Shown here: in pieces, positions 1-5,726 of the stretch | Numbering within the stretch: position 1 is the first letter of the stretch | Layout of the letters: every line of letters begins with the position of its first letter | Program-made: the position numbers and the translations under genes | The notes under the pieces: model-generated | Seen by the model: the letters and a program-made list of their open reading frames with translations, nothing else | What the model was told of the DNA's origin: nothing | The model's database searches: none | DNA from: Bacteroides sp. | Lineage (GTDB): Bacteria > Bacteroidota > Bacteroidia > Bacteroidales > Bacteroidaceae | Length of the DNA: 6,622 nt | NCBI GenBank assembly: GCA_019417975.1 | Contig: DYCT01000022.1 | Location: forward strand, 6,279-12,900 | Direction: 5' to 3'

Positions 1-23
1 CACTTTATACAGCAACCAAATAA
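1..23 (+). CDS. C-terminal tail of an upstream gene, possibly menG/ubiE methyltransferase (partial)
   Basis: Frame 3 reads LYTATK and then stops at 21-23, after a codon whose last two bases are CA (so T, S, P or A). A tail of the form CTLYTATK resembles the C-terminus of the demethylmenaquinone/ubiquinone methyltransferase MenG/UbiE, which I recall lying directly upstream of aroE in Bacteroides. Only six full residues are visible, so the identity is an inference from context. Frame 2 also closes (26-28) and frame 1 is open straight into aroE, so the frame choice itself is uncertain. If correct, the gap to aroE is 16 bp, consistent with co-transcription. Confidence 0.35.
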
Positions 24-39
24 TCTAAATCTCCGTCCT

Positions 40-780
40 ATGAAAAAGTATGGTTTAATCGGTTACCCACTCAGCCACTCTTTCTCACAAAGCTTTTTCA
101 ATGAAAAGCTTCTAAGCGAAGGTATTGATGCGGAATATATCAATTTCCAAATACCAACAGTCAAAGACATCCAAGAGGTTATCACTGAAAACCCGGAATT
201 AGAAGGACTGAACGTAACCATCCCTTACAAAGAAAAAGTTATCCCCTATCTAGATGAAATAGATGCAGAATCTCTCCCTATTGGAGCTATCAATGTCATC
301 AAAATCGTCCGTCAAAAAGAAAAAGTCAAACTGATTGGCTTCAATTCGGACATCATCGGCTTCATGCGTTCCATAGAACCATTGCTTAAACAGAAACATC
401 AAAAAGCATTGGTATTGGGTACAGGCGGTGCAGCCAAAGCCATCTTTCACGGACTTAAGAAATTAGGATTAAAGCCTACTTATGTAAGCCGAAGCTGTGC
501 TCCAGACCGATTGACTTACGACATGCTGACTCCGGCTGTCATGGCCGACCATCATGTCATCGTCAACTGCACCCCACTGGGTATGTATCCAAAGGTGGAT
601 GAATGTCCTAATATTCCCTACGAATGCCTCACCCCCGACCACCTGCTTTATGATTTACTCTATAACCCCGACAAAACACTGTTCATGAAAAAAGGAGCAG
701 CACAAGGAGCGATTGTAAAAAACGGTCTGGAAATGCTCTTGTTACAAGCATTTGCCAGTTGGGAATTTTGGAATAAATAA
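40..780 (+). CDS. aroE: Shikimate dehydrogenase (NADP+), AroE
   Basis: AroE catalyses the reversible NADPH-dependent reduction of 3-dehydroshikimate to shikimate in the cytoplasmic shikimate pathway to chorismate, and hence to aromatic amino acids and menaquinone. The 246-residue product starts with GLIGYPLSHSFS (residues 5-16); S12 and S14 form the shikimate-binding SxS. NVTIPYK (58-64) supplies catalytic Lys64, INV (84-86) a substrate-binding Asn, and GFNSD (100-104) catalytic Asp104. The nucleotide-binding half begins with VLGTGGAAKA (125-134, GxGGxxxA), followed by YVSR, where Arg151 is placed to contact the NADP 2'-phosphate. VNCTPLGMYP (175-184) and the C-terminal NGLEMLLLQA (228-237) are family signatures. 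It is somewhat shorter than the usual roughly 270 residues but lacks no key motif. The frame is open upstream of 40, yet the family N-terminus begins exactly at this ATG. There is no obvious Shine-Dalgarno, as is normal in Bacteroidetes. It probably shares a transcript with the hydrolase 12 bp downstream. Confidence 0.96.
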   Translation: MKKYGLIGYPLSHSFSQSFFNEKLLSEGIDAEYINFQIPTVKDIQEVITENPELEGLNVTIPYKEKVIPYLDEIDAESLPIGAINVIKIVRQKEKVKLIGFNSDIIGFMRSIEPLLKQKHQKALVLGTGGAAKAIFHGLKKLGLKPTYVSRSCAPDRLTYDMLTPAVMADHHVIVNCTPLGMYPKVDECPNIPYECLTPDHLLYDLLYNPDKTLFMKKGAAQGAIVKNGLEMLLLQAFASWEFWNK

Positions 781-792
781 AAGCATACTGAT

Positions 793-1758
793 ATGAAAAA
801 ACTTATACGTTGGATTCTTATTTCAGCGACCGCACTTTTGATAATCATCATAGGCGCCAGTTTCTATATGCTCAGCTACTCACTGACCCCCGAAAACCGA
901 GGTAAGCATTTAGAAAGTTCGTACTCCTATATGTATGAGAAATATCCACATCTGAAATCCTGGATCGACAGCCTGAACCAAGTATCTGCACTCAAAGATA
1001 CGTTTATCAAAGCCGATGACGGTACTCGTCTACATGCTTTTTATGTAAAAGCTGCTGTTCCTACAGCAAAAACAGCAGTCATCGTGCATGGCTATACCGA
1101 CAATGCCATCCGCATGTTTATGATAGGTCATCTATATAGTCACGAAATGGGGTATAACATCTTGCTACCCGACTTGCGCAATACCGGACAAAGCGAAGGT
1201 GAATATATCCAAATGGGATGGAACGACCGCCTGGATGTACTCAGATGGATGGATATAGCCAACCATATCTACGGCGACTCTACCCGCATGGTCGTACACG
1301 GCATCTCAATGGGAGCAGCTACCACCATGATGGTCTCCGGTGAACAGCCCCAACGCCCTTATATGCGATGCTATGTAGAAGACTGTGGCTACACATCGGT
1401 TTGGGATGAATTTTCACACGAGCTGAAAGAAACATTCCATCTGCCAGCATTCCCATTGATGTATACTACCAGCTGGCTTTGTAAACTAAAATACGGATGG
1501 TCTTTCCGCGAAGCTTCTGCGCTGAAACAAGTAGCCAAATGCCAACTGCCGATGTTTTTCATCCATGGCGATGCCGATGACTTTGTACCGACCTGGATGG
1601 TACATCCTCTTTACGAAGCTAAATCATCACCCAAGGAACTTTGGCTTGTACCGGGAGTAAAGCACGCTCTTTCTTACAAAGAAGAACAAACAGAATATGT
1701 ACAAAGAGTCCGTAATTTTGTAGAGAAATACATTAACGGACCCAGCCCTTCTATTTAG
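793..1758 (+). CDS. Membrane-anchored alpha/beta hydrolase (serine hydrolase), substrate unknown
   Basis: This 321-residue protein has a short basic start (MKKLIRW) followed by a hydrophobic segment at about residues 7-29, which reads as a signal anchor, so the catalytic domain is probably outside the inner membrane. There is no lipobox Cys. The alpha/beta-hydrolase fold is clear: an HGYTDN oxyanion loop (99-104), LLPDLRNTGQSEG (124-136), a nucleophile elbow HGISMGA (169-175) with Ser172, the acid in IHGDADDFVP (257-266, most likely Asp262) and His291 in GVKHA. It resembles the YqkD-like/BAAT-type group of bacterial hydrolases, which could be esterases, acyltransferases or peptidases; the sequence does not show the substrate. 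It starts 12 bp after aroE, so it is likely co-transcribed, but nothing ties it to shikimate metabolism. Fold certain, function unknown. Confidence 0.92.
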   Translation: MKKLIRWILISATALLIIIIGASFYMLSYSLTPENRGKHLESSYSYMYEKYPHLKSWIDSLNQVSALKDTFIKADDGTRLHAFYVKAAVPTAKTAVIVHGYTDNAIRMFMIGHLYSHEMGYNILLPDLRNTGQSEGEYIQMGWNDRLDVLRWMDIANHIYGDSTRMVVHGISMGAATTMMVSGEQPQRPYMRCYVEDCGYTSVWDEFSHELKETFHLPAFPLMYTTSWLCKLKYGWSFREASALKQVAKCQLPMFFIHGDADDFVPTWMVHPLYEAKSSPKELWLVPGVKHALSYKEEQTEYVQRVRNFVEKYINGPSPSI

Positions 1759-1839
1759 ACAGGAAGCTATACAAAAAGTATTCTGCATCCTCAAACACGA
1801 AGGCATTACACTCTTTTCAAAGGTAAGACTGCTGTTTCT

Positions 1840-1870
1840 ATTGTCGATACAAAAAAAAAACATAACTTTG
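1840..1870 (+). promoter_or_regulatory. Bacteroides-type promoter for purM
   Basis: The -7 element TAACTTTG (1863-1870) matches the Bacteroides primary sigma consensus TAnnTTTG exactly. A -33-like ATTG (1840-1843; consensus TTTG) sits upstream with a 19-bp spacer, which is normal for this promoter class. The spacer contains a run of ten A (1851-1860). A start of transcription near 1877 would give a leader of about 30 nt with no Shine-Dalgarno. The remainder of the 1759-1909 gap shows no terminator for the preceding hydrolase and no riboswitch-like structure that I could recognise. Confidence 0.75.
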
Positions 1871-1909
1871 CAAGTTGAAAACAAGAACTTTATAACACCC
1901 AATTAGCGT

Positions 1910-3079
1910 ATGAGCAATCAAAGATACATGCAACGTGGCGTATCAGCTTCTAAAGAAGATGTACACAACGCTATCAAGAACATTGATAAGGGAATATTCC
2001 CGCAAGCTTTCTGCAAAATTATTCCTGATATTTTAGGAGGCGACCCCGAGTATTGCAACATCATGCATGCCGATGGAGCAGGAACAAAATCCTCTTTGGC
2101 CTATCTATATTGGAAAGAGACAGGCGACATATCTGTATGGAAAGGTATTGCACAAGATGCCTTGATTATGAACATCGACGACCTACTCTGTGTAGGAGCT
2201 GTCGATAACATCTTGGTATCTTCTACCATCGGACGTAATAAAATGCTAGTACCGGGCGAAGTCATTTCAGCCATCATTAACGGTACGGATGAGTTGCTGG
2301 CAGAACTACGCAATATGGGTGTAGGTGTATATGCCACAGGTGGAGAAACAGCCGATGTAGGCGACTTGGTACGCACTATCATTGTAGACTCGACCGTAAC
2401 TTGCCGCATGAAACGGGCAGACGTCATCAACAATGCCAACATCCGTCCGGGAGATGTCATCGTAGGATTGGCTTCATACGGACAAGCTACATACGAAAAA
2501 GAATACAACGGAGGTATGGGAAGTAATGGACTTACTTCAGCTCGCCACGATGTATTCTCCAAATACTTAGCAGAGAAATATCCGGAAAGCTACGACAAGG
2601 CAGTGCCCGATGAACTGGTATACAGTGGCAAACTGAAACTGACCGATACAGTAGAAGGCAGTCCGCTAGATGCAGGCAAGCTAGTACTTTCACCTACACG
2701 TACATATGCACCGGTAGTGAAAAAACTTCTTGATGCTCTACGTCCTGAAATCCACGGTATGGTACACTGCTCAGGTGGAGCCCAGACCAAGGTACTCCAT
2801 TTTGTAGGCGACAATTGTCGTGTCATCAAAGACAACCTCTTCCCGGTACCTCCTTTGTTCCGTACCATCAAAGAGCAAAGCGATACCGATTGGGCAGAAA
2901 TGTACAAAGTGTTCAATATGGGACATCGTTTGGAAGTTTACCTCTCGCCCGAACATGCCGAGGAGGTTATCGCCATCTCCAAGAGTTTCAATATTGACGC
3001 TCAAATCATTGGACGTATAGAAGAAAGCGACCATAAAGAGTTGATTATCCGTTCTGAGTTTGGAGAGTTCAACTACTAG
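1910..3079 (+). CDS. purM: Phosphoribosylformylglycinamidine cyclo-ligase (AIR synthetase), PurM, long Bacteroidetes form
   Basis: PurM closes the imidazole ring: FGAM + ATP gives AIR + ADP + Pi, a middle step of cytoplasmic de novo purine synthesis. Family landmarks in order are ADGAGTK (54-60, usual form DGVGTK), DALIMNIDDL (83-92, usual DxVAMNVNDL), YATGGETADVGD (141-152, usual GGETAEMPG), GLASYG (187-192), SNGLTSAR (205-212), LSPTRTYAPVV (260-270), CSGGAQTK (287-294, where typical PurM has TGGG) and FNMGHRLE (335-342). The protein has 389 residues against about 345 in E. coli; the excess lies mostly around residues 192-260, between the GLAS motif and the SPTR motif. An in-frame stop at 1904-1906 makes this ATG the first possible. 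The gene has its own promoter and a strong terminator, so it appears monocistronic, away from other pur genes. The divergent motifs leave a small doubt about exact activity, but a PurM/AIR-synthase-fold protein is certain. Confidence 0.92.
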   Translation: MSNQRYMQRGVSASKEDVHNAIKNIDKGIFPQAFCKIIPDILGGDPEYCNIMHADGAGTKSSLAYLYWKETGDISVWKGIAQDALIMNIDDLLCVGAVDNILVSSTIGRNKMLVPGEVISAIINGTDELLAELRNMGVGVYATGGETADVGDLVRTIIVDSTVTCRMKRADVINNANIRPGDVIVGLASYGQATYEKEYNGGMGSNGLTSARHDVFSKYLAEKYPESYDKAVPDELVYSGKLKLTDTVEGSPLDAGKLVLSPTRTYAPVVKKLLDALRPEIHGMVHCSGGAQTKVLHFVGDNCRVIKDNLFPVPPLFRTIKEQSDTDWAEMYKVFNMGHRLEVYLSPEHAEEVIAISKSFNIDAQIIGRIEESDHKELIIRSEFGEFNY

Positions 3080-3089
3080 CAAACCCTCT

Positions 3090-3146
3090 ACGGCAGAAGT
3101 ACGCTCCCTTTATATCAAAGAGTCGGACTTCTGCCGTTTGTTTATT
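3090..3146 (+). terminator. Rho-independent terminator of purM
   Basis: A perfect 11-bp inverted repeat pairs ACGGCAGAAGT (3090-3100) with ACTTCTGCCGT (3127-3137) and is followed by a T-rich stretch (3137-3146, TTTGTTTATT form). The stem begins 11 bp after the purM stop. The loop is long at 26 nt but contains a short nested CTTT/AAAG stem (3108-3111 with 3117-3120) that could compact it. The reverse strand lacks a T tract after the stem, so it looks one-directional. Confidence 0.85.
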
Positions 3147-3178
3147 GCACATCGCCATGAAAGCAAGATGCAAGAAAG

Positions 3179-3194
3179 AATTATTCTAATAATT
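3179..3194. repeat. 16-bp AT-only-stem palindrome
   Basis: AATTATT and AATAATT form a perfect 7-bp inverted repeat around the dinucleotide CT, followed by a T-rich run (3193-3203). The stem contains only A-T pairs and is too weak to be a convincing terminator. It could be a protein-binding half-site pair or a chance feature of AT-rich DNA. Confidence 0.3.
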
Positions 3195-3232
3195 TCCTTT
3201 TTTAGTAAGCATTATTTCAGTAACAGCTATAG

Positions 3233-3358
3233 CTAACCGGTGATAATGATTATTTGGAGCAACTGATTATTGTGATTTCGACAGCACAAATCGGTCATGC
3301 AATTTCTCCCAAAGAGAAAGAGAATGAATCATTGTTACCCAAGGGACTTAAAGTTTGA
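3233..3358 (+). pseudogene. Possible gene remnant or ATG-less small ORF, unidentified
   Basis: After a TAG at 3230-3232 the frame stays open for 41 codons to TGA (3356-3358). The translation looks protein-like: GDNDYLEQLIIV, then ISTAQIGHAISPKEKEN, then LLPKGLKV. It has a short hydrophobic stretch (LIIVI) followed by a polar, charged tail. There is no ATG; GTG (3272) and TTG (3254) are the only near candidates, and neither has a ribosome-binding context. The upstream frame is closed by stops at 3230 and 3221. It could be the 3' end of a decayed gene, a small non-canonical ORF or coincidence. I recognise no family. Confidence 0.2.
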
Positions 3359-3436
3359 CCTACATTAACAAACTGCTACTTTTTCATCATAACCCTGTTT
3401 GGAGCATGGAAATAGTAGATTCAAATTCTATAATTA

Positions 3437-3706
3437 ATGAAACCAAAAATAAAAAAAGGGATTCTCCAAGAGACACTCTACATGATAGCAATTATCGCCA
3501 TCATTACCGGATTAGTAGGCGTAGGCATGATAAAAGAAGAAAAGGCGTGGCTCTATATTTGCTTTTTCGTTTTAGCAGTTGCACCATTACGAAAAGGTTA
3601 TCTCCTCGATTTTAAATTATTCACATGGCGAAATTGGGAAAGGTATCTTTTGCATACCATCATCATAGCAGCAATCATAATAGTGATCGAACAAATCATC
3701 TATTAA
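3437..3706 (+). CDS. Small predicted three-helix membrane protein, function unknown
   Basis: The 89-residue product begins MKPKIKKG, then shows three hydrophobic segments at about residues 13-31, 37-51 and 70-88, separated by short charged loops (KEEK at 33-36; RKGYLLDFKLFTWRNWER at 52-69). That pattern fits a small polytopic inner-membrane protein with a basic N-terminus. A stop in frame at 3431-3433 fixes this ATG as the earliest start. I do not recognise a family. It lies 50 bp upstream of prfA on the same strand with no terminator between them, so it may be the first gene of the prfA operon, although its own promoter was not found. The overlapping frame from 3355 to 3615 gives a low-complexity R/H-rich product and looks like a shadow of this gene. 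Confidence 0.7.
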   Translation: MKPKIKKGILQETLYMIAIIAIITGLVGVGMIKEEKAWLYICFFVLAVAPLRKGYLLDFKLFTWRNWERYLLHTIIIAAIIIVIEQIIY

Positions 3707-3756
3707 GATATTTTGAGATACAAATGACAAACTAAAAATAACAAGTAACAAATTTA

Positions 3757-4869
3757 ATGGCAGAGAACAATACACTTTTAGAAAAATTGGAAGGACTGGT
3801 AGCTCGTTTCGAAGAAGTATCAACCCTTATTACCGACCCGGCAGTGATTGCCGACCAAAAGCGTTATGTCAAACTGACAAAAGAATACAAAGAGTTGGGC
3901 GACCTGATGAATGCCCGCAAAGAATACCTGCAAATATTAGGCGGAATAAATGAAGCCAAAGATATTATCGCCAACGAATCGGATGCTGAAATGAAAGAAA
4001 TGGCACGCGAAGAGTTGGATGCCTGCCAAACTCGTTTACCCGAACTCGAAGAAGAAATAAAGTTGCTTCTTATCCCGGCCGACCCTCAAGACGACCGCAA
4101 TGCTATCTTAGAGATACGTGGAGGTACAGGTGGAGATGAAGCAGCTATCTTTGCCGGAGACCTCTTCCGTATGTATGCCAAATACTGTGAGGTAAAAGGA
4201 TGGAAATTGGAAGTTTCCAGTGCCAACGAAGGAGCAGCAGGTGGCTTCAAGGAAATCATATGTTCTGTGACTGGCGACAAAGTATATGGTACTCTGAAAT
4301 ACGAATCAGGAGTACACCGTGTGCAGCGTGTTCCTGCTACAGAAACACAGGGTCGTGTACACACCTCTGCCGCCTCAGTAGCCGTACTACCCGAAGCAGA
4401 GCCATTTGATGTGGAAATCAACGAAGGAGAAATCAAATGGGATACTTTCCGAAGTGGAGGTGCCGGCGGACAGAACGTAAACAAGGTAGAATCGGGCGTA
4501 CGCCTACGCTACAATTGGAAAAACCCCAACACAGGTGTAGTGGAAGAAATCCTGATAGAATGTACCGAGACACGCGACCAACCCAAGAACAAGGAACGTG
4601 CCTTGAGTCGTCTACGTACATTTATCTACGACAAGGAACATCAAAAATACATCGACGACATTGCCTCCAAACGTAAAACAATGGTGTCTACCGGTGACCG
4701 TTCTGCCAAAATCCGTACCTACAACTATCCCCAAGGACGCATTACCGACCACCGCATTAATTACACCATCTACAATTTAGGAGCATTTATGGACGGTGAT
4801 ATCCAAGATTGCATTGACCACCTGATTGTAGCAGAAAATGCAGAACGTCTGAAAGAAACCGAATTATAA
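3757..4869 (+). CDS. prfA: Peptide chain release factor 1 (RF1)
   Basis: RF1 recognises UAA and UAG in the ribosomal A site and triggers hydrolysis of peptidyl-tRNA. The 370-residue protein has the usual order: a helical N-terminal domain (about 1-105), then the conserved EIRGGTGGDEAA (119-130). The codon-recognition domain contains HRVQRVPATETQGRVHTSA (187-205), whose PAT tripeptide (193-195) is the RF1 anticodon-mimic; RF2 would have SPF. The catalytic loop RSGGAGGQNVNKVE (232-245) carries GGQ at 237-239, with Gln239 the residue methylated by PrmC in studied bacteria. The segment after the loop is about 7 residues longer than in E. coli RF1 (around 251-262, YNWKNPNTG), which I believe is a lineage feature. 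Length is typical (about 360). It is followed by pyrF after 23 bp, with no terminator, so they probably share a transcript. No in-frame stop or programmed frameshift is present, as expected for prfA rather than prfB. Confidence 0.97.
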   Translation: MAENNTLLEKLEGLVARFEEVSTLITDPAVIADQKRYVKLTKEYKELGDLMNARKEYLQILGGINEAKDIIANESDAEMKEMAREELDACQTRLPELEEEIKLLLIPADPQDDRNAILEIRGGTGGDEAAIFAGDLFRMYAKYCEVKGWKLEVSSANEGAAGGFKEIICSVTGDKVYGTLKYESGVHRVQRVPATETQGRVHTSAASVAVLPEAEPFDVEINEGEIKWDTFRSGGAGGQNVNKVESGVRLRYNWKNPNTGVVEEILIECTETRDQPKNKERALSRLRTFIYDKEHQKYIDDIASKRKTMVSTGDRSAKIRTYNYPQGRITDHRINYTIYNLGAFMDGDIQDCIDHLIVAENAERLKETEL

Positions 4870-4892
4870 CCCTCAATAGTAATCTATAAACA

Positions 4893-5717
4893 ATGAATAA
4901 ACAAGAACTTTTTGAAAACATCAAGCGCAAGAAATCATTTCTTTGCGTAGGCTTGGATACCGATATTAAAAAGATACCGGAACACTTATTAAAAGAAGAA
5001 GACCCGATTTTCGCCTTCAACAAAGCCATCGTAGACGCTACTGCTCCTTACTGTATCGCCTATAAGCCCAACCTTGCATTCTACGAAAGCATGGGTGTAA
5101 AGGGATGGATTGCTTTTGAAAAGACAGTCAACTATATCAAACAGAACTATCCCGATCAGTTCATCATTGCAGATGCCAAGCGCGGTGACATTGGAAACAC
5201 CTCGGCTATGTATGCCCGCACCTTCTTCGAAGAGCTTGATATCGACTCTGTGACTGTAGCTCCTTATATGGGTGAAGACAGTGTAACTCCTTTTCTTACC
5301 TATCCTGGGAAATGGGTTATCTTATTGGCACTTACCAGCAACAAAGGTTCACACGACTTCCAATTGACCGAAGACAAAGACGGTGAGCGTCTCTTTGAAA
5401 AGGTATTGCGCAAATCGCAGGAATGGGCCAACGATGAAAATATGATGTATGTAGTAGGTGCTACACAAGGACGCATGTTTACCGACATCCGTAAGGTAGT
5501 CCCCAATCACTTCCTGCTCGTACCAGGTATCGGAGCTCAAGGCGGTTCGCTTGAAGAAGTTTGCAAATATGGCATGAACAGCACATGTGGCCTCATTGTC
5601 AACTCTTCACGCGCCATCATCTATGCCGACAAGACAGAACGCTTTGCAGAAGTTGCCAGCGAAGAAGCACATAAAGTACAGCAACAAATGGAAATGCAAC
5701 TTAGCAACATCCTTTAA
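4893..5717 (+). CDS. pyrF: Orotidine 5'-phosphate decarboxylase, group 2 (long) PyrF
   Basis: PyrF decarboxylates OMP to UMP, the last step of de novo pyrimidine synthesis in the cytoplasm. The 274-residue protein has the TIM-barrel signatures GLDTD (20-24), YKPN (57-60) and the catalytic Asp-Lys-Asp array in DAKRGDIGNT (94-103; D94, K96, D99). VAPYMGEDSV (122-131), the phosphate-binding PGIGAQGG (211-218) and VNSSRAI (236-242) follow. Length and the DAKRGDI style match the longer type 2 family (about 270 residues, found in mycobacteria, Myxococcus and Bacteroidetes) rather than the roughly 235-residue enteric type. It sits 23 bp after prfA and 9 bp before the HD-domain gene, in a likely operon. 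No pyrimidine-responsive leader or attenuator is visible in the short gap. Confidence 0.96.
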   Translation: MNKQELFENIKRKKSFLCVGLDTDIKKIPEHLLKEEDPIFAFNKAIVDATAPYCIAYKPNLAFYESMGVKGWIAFEKTVNYIKQNYPDQFIIADAKRGDIGNTSAMYARTFFEELDIDSVTVAPYMGEDSVTPFLTYPGKWVILLALTSNKGSHDFQLTEDKDGERLFEKVLRKSQEWANDENMMYVVGATQGRMFTDIRKVVPNHFLLVPGIGAQGGSLEEVCKYGMNSTCGLIVNSSRAIIYADKTERFAEVASEEAHKVQQQMEMQLSNIL

Positions 5718-5726
5718 AGCAAAGCT

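Larger units (their letters stand above)
3147..3436. other. 290-bp intergenic stretch without a confident gene
   Basis: Between the purM terminator and the small membrane protein lies AT-rich DNA. It holds three short palindromes (3179-3194, 3225-3234 AGCTATAGCT, and 3323-3333 AATGAATCATT) and the 8-mer TGATTATT repeated 17 bp apart (3247 and 3264). There is also a 41-codon open stretch without ATG (3233-3358). Other ORFs are tiny, such as a 22-residue one from the ATG at 3168. TTTG occurs at 3253 and 3354, but neither copy has a full TAnnTTTG context with a correctly spaced -33 box, so I cannot place the promoter that presumably drives the downstream genes. No tRNA-like or recognisable riboswitch fold was seen. 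Confidence 0.6.

Noticed and set aside
1759..1839. Possible terminator after the hydrolase gene
   Set aside because: Only 3-4 bp stems could be found and none is followed by a T tract, so no terminator is called.
1627..1902. Minus-strand open frame spanning the hydrolase end and the purM promoter gap
   Set aside because: Its translation is F/C-rich without motifs and it would run through the purM promoter; no promoter or conserved feature supports it.
2101..2562. 153-codon open frame on the minus strand within purM
   Set aside because: It is wholly antisense to a well-supported gene and its translation is S/T/P/M-rich with no recognisable motif, typical of the shadow of a coding strand.
2590..3082. 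Two overlapping minus-strand open frames over the 3' end of purM
   Set aside because: They overlap each other and purM, and show no family signature, promoter or plausible neighbours.
3355..3615. 86-codon frame beginning with TTG upstream of and overlapping the small membrane protein
   Set aside because: The start is non-ATG, the second half is an R/H/S-rich out-of-frame reading of the membrane protein gene, and the hydrophobic pattern of the other frame is far more protein-like.
3707..3756. Possible separate promoter for prfA around ATATTTTG (3709-3715 region)
   Set aside because: The TA of the TAnnTTTG consensus is missing and no -33 TTTG lies 19-21 bp upstream.
4086..4484. 132-codon open frame on the minus strand within prfA
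   Set aside because: It is antisense to the conserved core of RF1 and has a biased, motif-free translation.
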